Shown: positions 1-6,705 of the stretch, piece after piece
Numbering within the stretch: position 1 is the stretch's first letter
Layout of the letters: each line of letters starts with the position of its first letter
Assembly (NCBI GenBank): GCA_017409645.1
Contig: JAFQSI010000064.1
Location: forward strand, 1-6,705
Source: Oscillospiraceae bacterium
GTDB lineage: Bacteria; Bacillota; Clostridia; Oscillospirales; Oscillospiraceae
Reading direction: 5' to 3'
Length of the DNA: 6,705 bases
The notes under the pieces: generated by a model
The model's database searches: none
Seen by the model: only the letters and a program-made list of their open reading frames with translations
What the model was told of the DNA's origin: nothing
Translations under genes and position numbers: made by a program

Positions 1-1
1 A

Positions 2-589
2 GTTCTCGTCTCCGGCGGCGGCCCCTATCTCCAGGCTCTGCTGGAGGCCGAGGCCGCCGGTAAGTTCCCCCACGGTGAGATCTCCCTGGTGCTGGCGAAT
101 AACCCCAATGCTTACGCGCTGGAGCGGGCCAAATACTTCGGCGTTCCCGGCGCGGTCGTCACGAAGAAGGAGTGCGGCGGCTCCCAGGAGAAGTTCGAGG
201 ACACCATCCAGGCGGTCCTGGAGCGCAACGGCACCGACATGATCATCCTGGCGGGCTTCATGAGCATCCTCAGCGAGCGGTTCACCAGCCGCTGGCCTGG
301 CCGGATCATCAACATCCATCCCAGCCTGATCCCCGCCTTCTGCGGCGAGGGCTTCTACGGCCTGCGGGTCCACGAGGCGGCCCTCCAGAGAGGTGTCAAG
401 CTCACCGGCGCCACCGTCCACTTCGTCAATGAGATCCCCGACGGCGGCCCCATCATCCTGCAGAAGGCTGTCGAGGTCCGCGAGGGCGATACCCCCGAGA
501 TCCTGCAGCGCAGGGTCATGGAGCAGGCTGAATGGCTCCTGCTGCCCCAGGCCGCAGAGATCGTGGCTGAGCAGCTGCAGAATCAGTAA
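2..589 (+). CDS. purN: Phosphoribosylglycinamide formyltransferase (GAR transformylase), 5'-truncated by the window edge
   Basis: Transfers a formyl group from 10-formyltetrahydrofolate to glycinamide ribonucleotide (GAR), step 3 of cytosolic de novo purine synthesis. The frame is open from base 2, giving 195 visible residues. The first visible residues, VLVSGGG, match the first beta strand of PurN, so only about 5-8 residues should be missing. The GTG at 89 is an internal codon, not the start. Visible motifs, numbered from the first visible residue, are AGFM (84-87), the catalytic segment INIHPSLIP with Asn104 and His106, the GEGFYGLRVHEAAL segment (116-128), and TGATVHFVNEIPDGGPIILQ (135-154) with the catalytic Asp at 147. 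Total length fits the usual 190-210. The substrate phosphate loop reads GGGPYLQ where the family normally has G-(S/T)-N-L-Q, which is odd. It is followed by a structured intergenic element and the IMP cyclohydrolase gene. The family call is very secure. Confidence 0.96.
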   Translation, partial: VLVSGGGPYLQALLEAEAAGKFPHGEISLVLANNPNAYALERAKYFGVPGAVVTKKECGGSQEKFEDTIQAVLERNGTDMIILAGFMSILSERFTSRWPGRIINIHPSLIPAFCGEGFYGLRVHEAALQRGVKLTGATVHFVNEIPDGGPIILQKAVEVREGDTPEILQRRVMEQAEWLLLPQAAEIVAEQLQNQ

Positions 590-594
590 ATCCA

Positions 595-715
595 AACTTG
601 CTTCCTTCCCAGAGGGAGAGGGACCGCGAAGCGGTGGAGGGAGTGTGCCCCCCGATGAAAGGACACTCCCCCAGTCAGCTGACGCTGACAGCCCCCTCTC
701 GGAGGGGGCCAAGTT
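595..715. repeat. 121-bp nested-palindrome intergenic element
   Basis: The element fills most of the 156-nt gap after purN. Its ends are AACTTG (595-600) and CAAGTT (710-715), and its centre is bracketed by GGGAGTGT (639-646) and ACACTCCC (663-670), so the two halves (52 and 53 nt) are inverted copies of one plan around a 16-nt loop. Each half carries its own hairpins: TCCC-AGA-GGGA and ACCGC-GAA-GCGGT (623-635) on the left; GTCAGC-TGAC-GCTGAC (674-689) and GCCCCCTC-TCG-GAGGGGGC (691-709) on the right. The inner hairpins sit in equivalent places but differ in sequence. No U tract follows, so it is not a standard intrinsic terminator, and it holds no credible gene. It resembles dispersed REP/MITE-like intergenic repeats of gut Clostridia, but copy number cannot be seen here. 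Confidence 0.7.
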
Positions 716-745
716 ACCAATGACCTACATAGAGGAGAAAACACA

Positions 746-1459
746 ATGAACGTTTACGAGACCAAGACCATGGCCGAGCGCCTGAACGGCAACACCTATC
801 CCGGCCGCGGCATCGTGCTGGGCGTCACCGCTGACGGCAAGAAGGCCGTCGCCGCCTACTTCATCATGGGCCGCTCCGTCAACTCCCGCAACCGCGTGTT
901 CTGCCTGGAGCCCGACGGCATCCGCACCGAGGCCCACGATCCCGCCCTGATGAAGGATCCCCACCTGATCATCTACCATCCCGTCCGGGAGCTGGGCAAC
1001 GGCCTGATCGTCACCAACGGCGACCAGACCGACACCATCTGGGAGTTCGCCGCCAGGGGCGAGAGCTGGGAGGCCGCCCTGCGGACCCGTCAGTTTGAGG
1101 ACGACGGCCCCAACTGGACCCCCCGGATCTCCGGCATCCAGGCAAACGACGGCTCCTACAAGATGTCCATCCTGAAGGCCGCCGATCCCGAGGGCAAGGC
1201 CTGCGCCCGCTTCTTCTGGGAGTATCCTGCCACCGCCGGTCTGGGCCACTTCCTGCACACCTATGTCTGCGACGGCAATCCCGTGATCCCCACCTTCCAG
1301 GGCGAGCCCGAGCGCGTGTCCATCCCCGCTGACATCGACGCCTTCACCGAGGAGCTGTGGACCAACCTGGACGAGAACAACAAGATCTCCCTGTTCGTCC
1401 GCTACACCGACATCGCCACCCGCGAGGTCGAGCAGCGTATCATCAACAAGCACAACTAA
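746..1459 (+). CDS. purO: IMP cyclohydrolase, PurO family
   Basis: Closes the purine ring by dehydrating FAICAR to IMP, the last step of de novo purine synthesis, in the cytosol. The 237-residue product lacks the MGS-like fold used by the cyclohydrolase half of PurH. It instead resembles the PurO/IMP_cyclohyd family first characterised in methanogenic archaea. Diagnostic stretches are YPGRGIVLGV (18-27), AYFIMGRSVNSRNRVF (37-52), the basic and aromatic segments around IIYHPVRELGNGLIVTNGDQTD (75-96), and FEDDGPNWTPRISGI (117-131). No signal peptide or membrane segment is seen. The ATG at 746 is well supported: AGGAG at 733-737 lies 8 nt upstream. The next gene encodes AICAR transformylase, which makes FAICAR, the substrate of this enzyme, so the two neighbours together replace bifunctional PurH. 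The symbol follows the archaeal name. The catalytic role is inferred from family and context. Confidence 0.88.
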   Translation: MNVYETKTMAERLNGNTYPGRGIVLGVTADGKKAVAAYFIMGRSVNSRNRVFCLEPDGIRTEAHDPALMKDPHLIIYHPVRELGNGLIVTNGDQTDTIWEFAARGESWEAALRTRQFEDDGPNWTPRISGIQANDGSYKMSILKAADPEGKACARFFWEYPATAGLGHFLHTYVCDGNPVIPTFQGEPERVSIPADIDAFTEELWTNLDENNKISLFVRYTDIATREVEQRIINKHN

Positions 1460-1477
1460 TTAAGAATCAATAACGTA

Positions 1478-1517
1478 GCGTCATAGATACAGACTCTGAG
1501 CGTTCTGTGCATGACGT
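1478..1517 (+). other. Imperfect hairpin upstream of the AICAR transformylase gene
   Basis: In the gap between the cyclohydrolase stop and the next start, GCGTCAT (1478-1484) pairs with ATGACGT (1511-1517; the outer pair is G-U). Across an asymmetric internal loop, ACAGA (1489-1493) pairs with TCTGT (1504-1508) around a 10-nt loop. It ends 8 nt before the GGAGG ribosome-binding site. No U tract follows, so it is not a terminator. It may be chance structure or an mRNA stability or translation element. Confidence 0.35.
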
Positions 1518-1525
1518 GGATCAAT

Positions 1526-1530
1526 GGAGG
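1526..1530 (+). promoter_or_regulatory. Ribosome-binding site setting the AICAR transformylase start
   Basis: GGAGG lies 8 nt before the ATG at 1539. A second in-frame ATG at 1524 overlaps this site itself and has no Shine-Dalgarno of its own, so the shorter protein beginning MKNFELKYG is preferred. That residue run also matches the normal beginning of the transformylase domain. Confidence 0.85.
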
Positions 1531-1538
1531 TTTTTATT

Positions 1539-2723
1539 ATGAAGAATTTTGAACTGAAGTACGGCTGCAATCCCAACCAGAAGCCTGCTTCCCTGTATAT
1601 GCATGACGGCAGCGAGCTGCCCATCGAGATCCTGAACGGCCGTCCCGGCTACATCAACTTCATGGATGCCCTGAACTCCTGGCAGCTGGTCAAGGAGCTG
1701 AAGGAGGCCACCGGCATGGCCTGCGCCACCTCCTTCAAGCACGTTTCCCCCACCTCTGCCGCCGTCGGCAAGGTCCTGCCCCTGGACCTGAAGAAGGCCT
1801 GCTTCGTCGAGGACGTGGAGGGTCTGGATGAGAACCCCCTGGCCTGTGCCTATGTCCGCGCCCGCGGCGCTGACCGTCTCTGCTCCTTCGGCGACTGGGT
1901 CGCCCTGTCCGACGTCTGCGACGAGCTGACCGCCAAGCTGATCGCCCCCGAGGTCTCCGACGGCGTCATCGCCCCCGGCTACACCGACGAGGCTCTGGCC
2001 ATCCTGAAGAATAAGCGCAAGGGCGGCTACAACGTGGTCAAGATCGACCCCAACTACGTCCCCGACGTCCAGGAGCGCAAGCAGATCTTCGGCATCACCT
2101 TCGAGCAGGGCCGGAACAACTTCAAGATCGGCGAGCATCTGCTGGAGAACATCGTCACCGAGAACAAGGAGCTGCCCGAGTCCGCCAAGATCGACCTGAT
2201 CATCTCCCTGATCACCCTGAAGTACACCCAGAGTAACTCCGTCTGCTTCGCCTACGACGGTCAGGCCATCGGTGTCGGCGCCGGTCAGCAGTCCAGAGTT
2301 CACTGCGTCCGTCTGGCTGGCTCCAAGGCTGATACCTGGTTCCTGCGTCAGCATCCCAAGACCCTGGCCCTGCCCTTCCGTGCCGACCTGGGCCGTCCCG
2401 GCCGCGACAACGCCATCGACGGCTACATCAACGGCAACGAGGAGGATGTCTGCGCCGAGGGCATCTGGCAGAACTACTTCACCGAGCGCCCCGAGCCCCT
2501 GACTGCCGAGGAGAAGCGTGCATGGCTGGATTCCCGCGACGCCGTCGCCCTGGGCTCCGACGCCTTCTTCCCCTTCCCCGACTCCGTCAAGCGCGGCGTC
2601 GCCTCCGGCGTCAAGTACATCGCCGAGCCCGGCGGCTCCATCCGCGATGACCTGGTCATCGCCGAGTGCGACAAGAACGATATCGTCATGGCCTTCACCG
2701 GCATGAGACTGTTCCATCACTAA
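1539..2723 (+). CDS. purH: Stand-alone AICAR transformylase (PurH C-terminal domain only)
   Basis: Formylates AICAR with 10-formyltetrahydrofolate to give FAICAR, the penultimate step to IMP, in the cytosol. The 394-residue protein begins directly with the transformylase domain: LKYGCNPNQKPASLY (6-20) corresponds to the L(R)YGENPHQ-type motif that follows the cyclohydrolase half in bifunctional PurH. The catalytic Lys-His pair is in SFKHVSPTSAAVG (65-77; Lys67, His68). SNSVCFAYDGQAIGVGAGQQSRVHCVRLA (232-260) is the conserved folate/AICAR-binding block. The C-terminus has SDAFFPFPDSV (340-350), EPGGSIRDD (363-371) and FTGMRLFHH (386-394). The MGS-like IMP cyclohydrolase domain (about 200 residues in PurH) is absent and there is no coding space for it upstream. 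That activity is supplied by the PurO-type gene 79 nt before this start. The symbol purH is used in the loose sense. This is an intact single-function enzyme, not a truncated pseudogene. Confidence 0.94.
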   Translation: MKNFELKYGCNPNQKPASLYMHDGSELPIEILNGRPGYINFMDALNSWQLVKELKEATGMACATSFKHVSPTSAAVGKVLPLDLKKACFVEDVEGLDENPLACAYVRARGADRLCSFGDWVALSDVCDELTAKLIAPEVSDGVIAPGYTDEALAILKNKRKGGYNVVKIDPNYVPDVQERKQIFGITFEQGRNNFKIGEHLLENIVTENKELPESAKIDLIISLITLKYTQSNSVCFAYDGQAIGVGAGQQSRVHCVRLAGSKADTWFLRQHPKTLALPFRADLGRPGRDNAIDGYINGNEEDVCAEGIWQNYFTERPEPLTAEEKRAWLDSRDAVALGSDAFFPFPDSVKRGVASGVKYIAEPGGSIRDDLVIAECDKNDIVMAFTGMRLFHH

Positions 2724-2727
2724 GAAC

Positions 2728-2760
2728 AAGAGTGGAGAGTTGAGATTGGAGAGTGGAGAT
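2728..2760 (+). repeat. Left inverted arm of the four-helix-bundle cassette
   Basis: A purine-rich arm built from degenerate repeats of GAGTGGAGA and GATTGGAGA. It is the imperfect reverse complement of 3115-3147, with 26 of 33 matches; AGAGTGGAGAT (2750-2760) is exact. It starts 5 nt after the purH stop and contains the ribosome-binding site of the enclosed gene. Confidence 0.8.
2748..2753 (+). promoter_or_regulatory. Ribosome-binding site for the four-helix-bundle gene, inside the left arm
   Basis: GGAGAG lies 8 nt before the ATG at 2762, which favours that start over the in-frame GTG at 2753 that overlaps the site. The site belongs to the inverted arm, so the cassette carries its own translation signal. 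Pairing of the two arms in RNA would mask it. Confidence 0.65.
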
Positions 2761-2761
2761 T

Positions 2762-3106
2762 ATGTTGTCTGACAGCGTTGCGTACCAAAAGGCGAAACAG
2801 TTTGCGAAGCGGATTGTTTTCCTTGGAAAGCATCTGAAAGAGGAACATCAGGAGTTCATTCTGTCCAAACAAATCGTCCGCAGCGGTACCAGCATTGGCG
2901 CGAACATTGCGGAGGCAAGATGCGGATGCAGCCGTAAGGATTTTTCCAACAAAATCTATATTGCCCTGAAAGAATGTGCAGAGACATTATACTGGATCGA
3001 CTTGCTGCACGACACAAATTACTTGACGGATGACGAATTCAAGTCGTTGAATGCAGACTGCGAAGAATTGCGCAAAATCCTGTCAGCAACTACGAAATCA
3101 GTTTGA
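2762..3106 (+). CDS. Four-helix-bundle protein, 23S rRNA IVS-protein/Avd-like family
   Basis: A small 114-residue protein of the four-helix-bundle family found in 23S rRNA intervening sequences and related to the Avd accessory protein of diversity-generating retroelements. The family signature SKQIVRSGTSIGANIAEA is at 35-52, followed by IALKECAETLYWIDLL (67-82). Length is typical (about 110-130) and the protein looks intact. The N-terminal helix (8-30) is rich in Lys and aromatic residues, fitting the basic surface known for the family. The biochemical role of free-standing members is unknown; nucleic-acid binding is suspected from relatives. It has no evident place in purine synthesis. Composition and codons differ sharply from its neighbours, and it lies inside inverted arms, so it is probably a passenger inserted into the pur operon rather than an operon member. 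Start chosen as above; GTG at 2753 would add three residues. Confidence 0.88.
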   Translation: MLSDSVAYQKAKQFAKRIVFLGKHLKEEHQEFILSKQIVRSGTSIGANIAEARCGCSRKDFSNKIYIALKECAETLYWIDLLHDTNYLTDDEFKSLNADCEELRKILSATTKSV

Positions 3107-3114
3107 TAATGCCG

Positions 3115-3147
3115 ATCTCCACTCTACACTCTTCAATCTCCAATCTG
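3115..3147 (+). repeat. Right inverted arm of the four-helix-bundle cassette
   Basis: A pyrimidine-rich arm that is the imperfect reverse complement of 2728-2760. It begins 8 nt after the four-helix-bundle stop and ends 8 nt before the AGGAG of purD. The exact core is ATCTCCACTCT (3115-3125). Confidence 0.8.
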
Positions 3148-3155
3148 ATATCTAA

Positions 3156-3160
3156 AGGAG
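3156..3160 (+). promoter_or_regulatory. Ribosome-binding site setting the purD start
   Basis: AGGAG lies 7 nt before the ATG at 3168. The in-frame ATG at 3162 is only 1 nt from it, too close to be used, and the ATG at 3177 is 16 nt away. The start is therefore placed at 3168, giving MNIMLIGGGGREHA. Confidence 0.75.
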
Positions 3161-3167
3161 CATGAAT

Positions 3168-4433
<1,266 letters not shown>

Positions 4434-4439
4434 TTTTTG

Positions 4440-4475
4440 CCAATAGGGAACGCCAGTTTTGGTGTTCCCTATCGG
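4440..4475 (+). other. Strong intergenic hairpin between purD and purL, without U tract
   Basis: Thirteen contiguous pairs (one G-U) join 4443-4455 to 4460-4472 around a GTTT loop. After one A-C mismatch, two more C-G pairs extend the base. The sequence after the stem is GTGCGTTATTAC, not a T run; the only T run (TTTTT, 4434-4438) precedes the stem. An efficient intrinsic terminator is therefore unlikely on either strand. It could protect upstream mRNA 3' ends or mark a processing site. A weak -10-like TACAAT (4484-4489) follows but has no convincing -35 partner. Confidence 0.6.
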
Positions 4476-4513
4476 TGCGTTATTACAATATAGATAAATT
4501 GGAGGAAAACCCC

Positions 4514-6705
4514 ATGGTTTATCGCATTTTTGTTGAAAAGAAGCTCGGTCAGACCCATGAGGCCGACAAGCTGCTGAAGGATGTGCAGGAGTTCCTGCAG
4601 ATCTCCGCGCTGGAGTCCGTCCGGGTCATCAACCGCTATGACGTGGAGAACATCGACGAAGCCCTCTTTGAGAACGCCGTCCGCAACGTCTTCTCCGAGC
4701 CCCAGGTGGACAACACCTATTCTGAGCTGAACGCCGAGGGCGTCGTCTTCGCCGTGGAGCCCCTGCCCGGTCAGTTCGACCAGCGGGCCGACTCCGCCGC
4801 CCAGTGCATCCAGATCATCTCCCAGGGCGAGCGCCCCCTGGTCCGCACCGCCAAGGTCTATGTGCTGACCGGTGAGCTGACCGCCGACGAGATCGCCGCC
4901 ATCCGCAAGTATGTCATCAACCCCGTGGAGTGCCGGGAAGCTTCCCTGGAGAAGCCCGAGACGCTGGTGATGCAGTATGAGATCCCCCAGAAAGTTGCTA
5001 CCGTTGAGGGCTTCCTGGATTTGGACCGTGCCGGTCTGGAGGAGATGGCAAAGAGCATGGGTCTGGCCATGGACGCCGGTGATCTGGAATTCTGCCAGGG
5101 CTACTTCAAGACCGAGGGCCGCAACCCCACCATCACCGAGATCCGCATGATCGACACCTACTGGTCCGATCACTGCCGCCACACCACCTTCAACACCATC
5201 ATCGACAACGTCTCCTTCGCCGATCCTCTGCTGCAGAGCGCCTGGCAGGAGTACCTGGACACCCGCGTGGAGCTGAACCGGACCAAGCCCATCACCCTGA
5301 TGGACATCGGCACCCTGGCCTGCAAGTGGCTGCGCAAAAACGGCATGCTGGAGAAGCTGTACGAGTCCGAGGAGATCAACGCCTGCACCGTCCGCATGAC
5401 CGTCAACGTCGACGGCGAGGACCAGCCCTGGCTGCTGCTGTTCAAGAACGAGACCCACAACCATCCCACCGAGATCGAGCCCTTCGGCGGCGCGGCCACC
5501 TGCATCGGCGGCGCCATCCGCGATCCTCTGGCCTCCCGTGCCTATGTCTACGGCGCCATGCGCGTCACCGGCGCAGCCGATCCCCTGAAGTCCGTGGACG
5601 AGACGATGAAGGGCAAGCTGCCCCAGCGCAAGATCGTCACCACCGCCGCCGCCGGTTATTCCAGCTACGGCAACCAGATCGGCCTGGCCACCGGTATGGT
5701 CGACGAGATCTACCACCCCGGCTATGCCGCCAAGCGCATGGAGATCGGCGCTGTGGTGGGTGCTGTCCACGAGGACCACTCCAAGCCCGATTTCCCCGCC
5801 CCCGGCGACAAGGTCATCCTGCTGGGCGGCCGTACCGGCCGTGACGGCGTGGGCGGCGCCACCGGTTCTTCCAAGGCCCACAACCTGCAGTCCGTGGAGA
5901 CCTGCGGCTCCGAGGTCCAGAAGGGCAACGCCCCCGAGGAGCGCAAGCTCCAGCGCCTGTTCCGCAACGGCGAGGCCGCTGTCATGATCAAGCGCTGCAA
6001 CGACTTCGGCGCAGGCGGTGTCTCCGTCGCCATCGGCGAGCTGGCCGACGGCCTGGACATCGACCTGAACAAGGTCCCCAAGAAGTACGAGGGCCTGGAC
6101 GGCACCGAGCTGGCCATCGCCGAGTCCCAGGAGCGTATGGCAATTGTCGTTGCCGAGCACAATGTGCCCCGCTTCCTGGAGATCGCCGCCACCGAGAATC
6201 TGGAGGCAACTGTGGTCGCCACCGTCACCGACACCAACCGGCTGGTCATGCACTGGAACGGCGCCACCATCTGCGATGTCTCCCGCGATTTCCTGAATTC
6301 CAACGGTGCCGAGAAGCACATCGACATCGAGCTGGCTCCCGCCAGTGAATATGAGGTGGAGGTTACCGGTACCTTCACCGAGAACCTGGAGCGCCTGGCC
6401 TCCGACCTGAACACCTGCTCCAAGCGCGGTCTTTCCGAGCGCTTCGACTCCACCATCGGCGCGGGCACCGTCCTGATGCCCTTTGGTGGTAAGCATCAGC
6501 ACACCCCCATCCAGGCCATGGTTCACAAGGTCAGCCTGGAGAAGGGTCACACCGATGACTGCTCCGTCATGTCCTGGGGCTACAACCCCTTCATCACCGA
6601 GCACAGCCCCTACCACGGCGCTTACCTTGCCGTCGTGGAGTCCGCCGCCAAGCTGATCGCCACCGGTGCCAAGTATGAGGATGTGTACCTGACCTTCCAG
6701 GAGTA
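4514..6705 (+). CDS. purL: Phosphoribosylformylglycinamidine (FGAM) synthase, large single-chain form, 3'-truncated by the window edge
   Basis: Converts FGAR, glutamine and ATP to FGAM, step 4 of purine synthesis, acting on the PurN product one formylation after PurD. The frame stays open to the right edge: 730 full codons plus two bases. The single-chain clostridial form is about 1,200-1,250 residues, so roughly the last 500, including the glutamine amidotransferase domain, lie outside. In order: an N-terminal PurS-like domain (from MVYRIFVEKK), a linker, and the first AIRS-like synthetase half with TYWSDHCRHTTF (215-226), the ATP/metal segment FKNETHNHPTEIEPFGGAATCIGGAIRD (310-337) and LLGGRTGRDGVGGATGSSKAHN (436-457). 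A second half begins later, with DDCSVMSWGYNPF and GAKYEDVYLTFQE near the edge. The start ATG is 8 nt after GGAGG (4501-4505). A long open frame on the opposite strand is a composition shadow. Confidence 0.96.
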   Translation, partial: MVYRIFVEKKLGQTHEADKLLKDVQEFLQISALESVRVINRYDVENIDEALFENAVRNVFSEPQVDNTYSELNAEGVVFAVEPLPGQFDQRADSAAQCIQIISQGERPLVRTAKVYVLTGELTADEIAAIRKYVINPVECREASLEKPETLVMQYEIPQKVATVEGFLDLDRAGLEEMAKSMGLAMDAGDLEFCQGYFKTEGRNPTITEIRMIDTYWSDHCRHTTFNTIIDNVSFADPLLQSAWQEYLDTRVELNRTKPITLMDIGTLACKWLRKNGMLEKLYESEEINACTVRMTVNVDGEDQPWLLLFKNETHNHPTEIEPFGGAATCIGGAIRDPLASRAYVYGAMRVTGAADPLKSVDETMKGKLPQRKIVTTAAAGYSSYGNQIGLATGMVDEIYHPGYAAKRMEIGAVVGAVHEDHSKPDFPAPGDKVILLGGRTGRDGVGGATGSSKAHNLQSVETCGSEVQKGNAPEERKLQRLFRNGEAAVMIKRCNDFGAGGVSVAIGELADGLDIDLNKVPKKYEGLDGTELAIAESQERMAIVVAEHNVPRFLEIAATENLEATVVATVTDTNRLVMHWNGATICDVSRDFLNSNGAEKHIDIELAPASEYEVEVTGTFTENLERLASDLNTCSKRGLSERFDSTIGAGTVLMPFGGKHQHTPIQAMVHKVSLEKGHTDDCSVMSWGYNPFITEHSPYHGAYLAVVESAAKLIATGAKYEDVYLTFQE

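Larger units (their letters stand above)
2728..3147 (+). mobile_element. Putative IVS-like cassette: inverted arms around a four-helix-bundle gene
   Basis: A 420-bp unit sits between purH and purD. Its two 33-nt arms are inverted copies matching at 26 of 33 positions without gaps, and the innermost 11 bases are exact. The enclosed gene has AT-richer composition and different codon use (AAA, TTG, ATT, ACG, GAA) from the GC-rich pur genes on either side. Without the unit, the purH stop would lie about 30 nt from the purD start, carrying purD's own ribosome-binding site. Four-helix-bundle genes of this family are known inside intervening sequences of bacterial 23S rRNA genes. No transposase and no convincing target duplication is visible, so mobility is inferred. 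Confidence 0.5.

Noticed and set aside
393..749. 118-codon + strand frame running from inside purN through the intergenic palindrome
   Set aside because: It starts inside purN in another frame and reads through the nested hairpins. The Ser/Pro/Arg-rich product resembles no protein.
1511..1552. 13-codon ORF overlapping the transformylase start (possible leader peptide)
   Set aside because: It has no Shine-Dalgarno, and its ATG is part of the hairpin stem. It has no codon pattern suggesting attenuation and is most likely chance.
2762..3106. Diversity-generating retroelement, suggested by Avd-like similarity of the four-helix-bundle protein
   Set aside because: There is no reverse transcriptase, template repeat or variable repeat in the window, and neighbours are housekeeping genes. 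The IVS-type reading fits better.
2762..3106. 23S rRNA intervening sequence in an rRNA gene
   Set aside because: The flanks are protein-coding purH and purD; there is no rRNA sequence on either side.
4459..4489. Possible purL promoter (TTGGTG then TACAAT)
   Set aside because: The -35 candidate matches only TTG, the 19-nt spacing is long, and it overlaps the hairpin. Not strong enough to annotate.
4469..6616. 715-codon open frame on the minus strand opposite purL
   Set aside because: It mirrors purL, and its residues are the Gly/Val/Leu/Ala/Asp-rich pattern produced by reading GC-biased codons backwards. It has no recognisable domain, and purL in the + frame has all family motifs.

Overview
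The window is a purine (IMP) biosynthesis gene cluster, all on the + strand, in a GC-rich genome with strong G/C third-position bias (CTG, AAG, GAG, ATC, ACC codons). The protein sequences look like those of gut Clostridia of the Oscillospiraceae/Ruminococcaceae type. This rests on the large single-chain PurL, the 'CGEGFYGLRVHEAAL' style of PurN, and a PurO-type IMP cyclohydrolase paired with a stand-alone AICAR transformylase. The taxon is inferred from family resemblance; there is no rRNA or other marker here.

Layout: (1) 2-589, purN, GAR transformylase, missing only its first few codons at the left edge. (2) 595-715, a 121-bp self-complementary intergenic element made of nested hairpins. 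(3) 746-1459, a PurO-family IMP cyclohydrolase. (4) A 79-nt gap to the next start codon with a modest hairpin at 1478-1517. (5) 1539-2723, a PurH C-domain-only AICAR transformylase. (6) 2728-3147, a cassette of two 33-nt imperfect inverted arms around a small four-helix-bundle (23S rRNA IVS-type) gene at 2762-3106. Its codon use and base composition differ clearly from the pur genes. (7) 3168-4433, purD, GAR synthetase. (8) 4440-4475, a strong hairpin without a U tract. (9) 4514 to the right edge, purL, FGAM synthase: 730 codons of a protein expected to be much longer.

The enzymes cover de novo IMP synthesis steps 2 (PurD), 3 (PurN), 4 (PurL), 9 (AICAR transformylase) and 10 (IMP cyclohydrolase). 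The last two steps, usually done by one bifunctional PurH, are split between two adjacent genes, and the cyclohydrolase belongs to the family first known from archaea. Genes are co-directional with gaps of roughly 60 to 160 nt, consistent with one operon, and every gap carries inverted-repeat structure. No promoter or intrinsic terminator could be called with confidence.

The pathway genes are ordinary members of known families. The parts most worth a second look are the four-helix-bundle cassette inserted between purH and purD, the 121-bp nested palindrome after purN, the split PurO/AICARFT arrangement, and an atypical phosphate-loop sequence in PurN.
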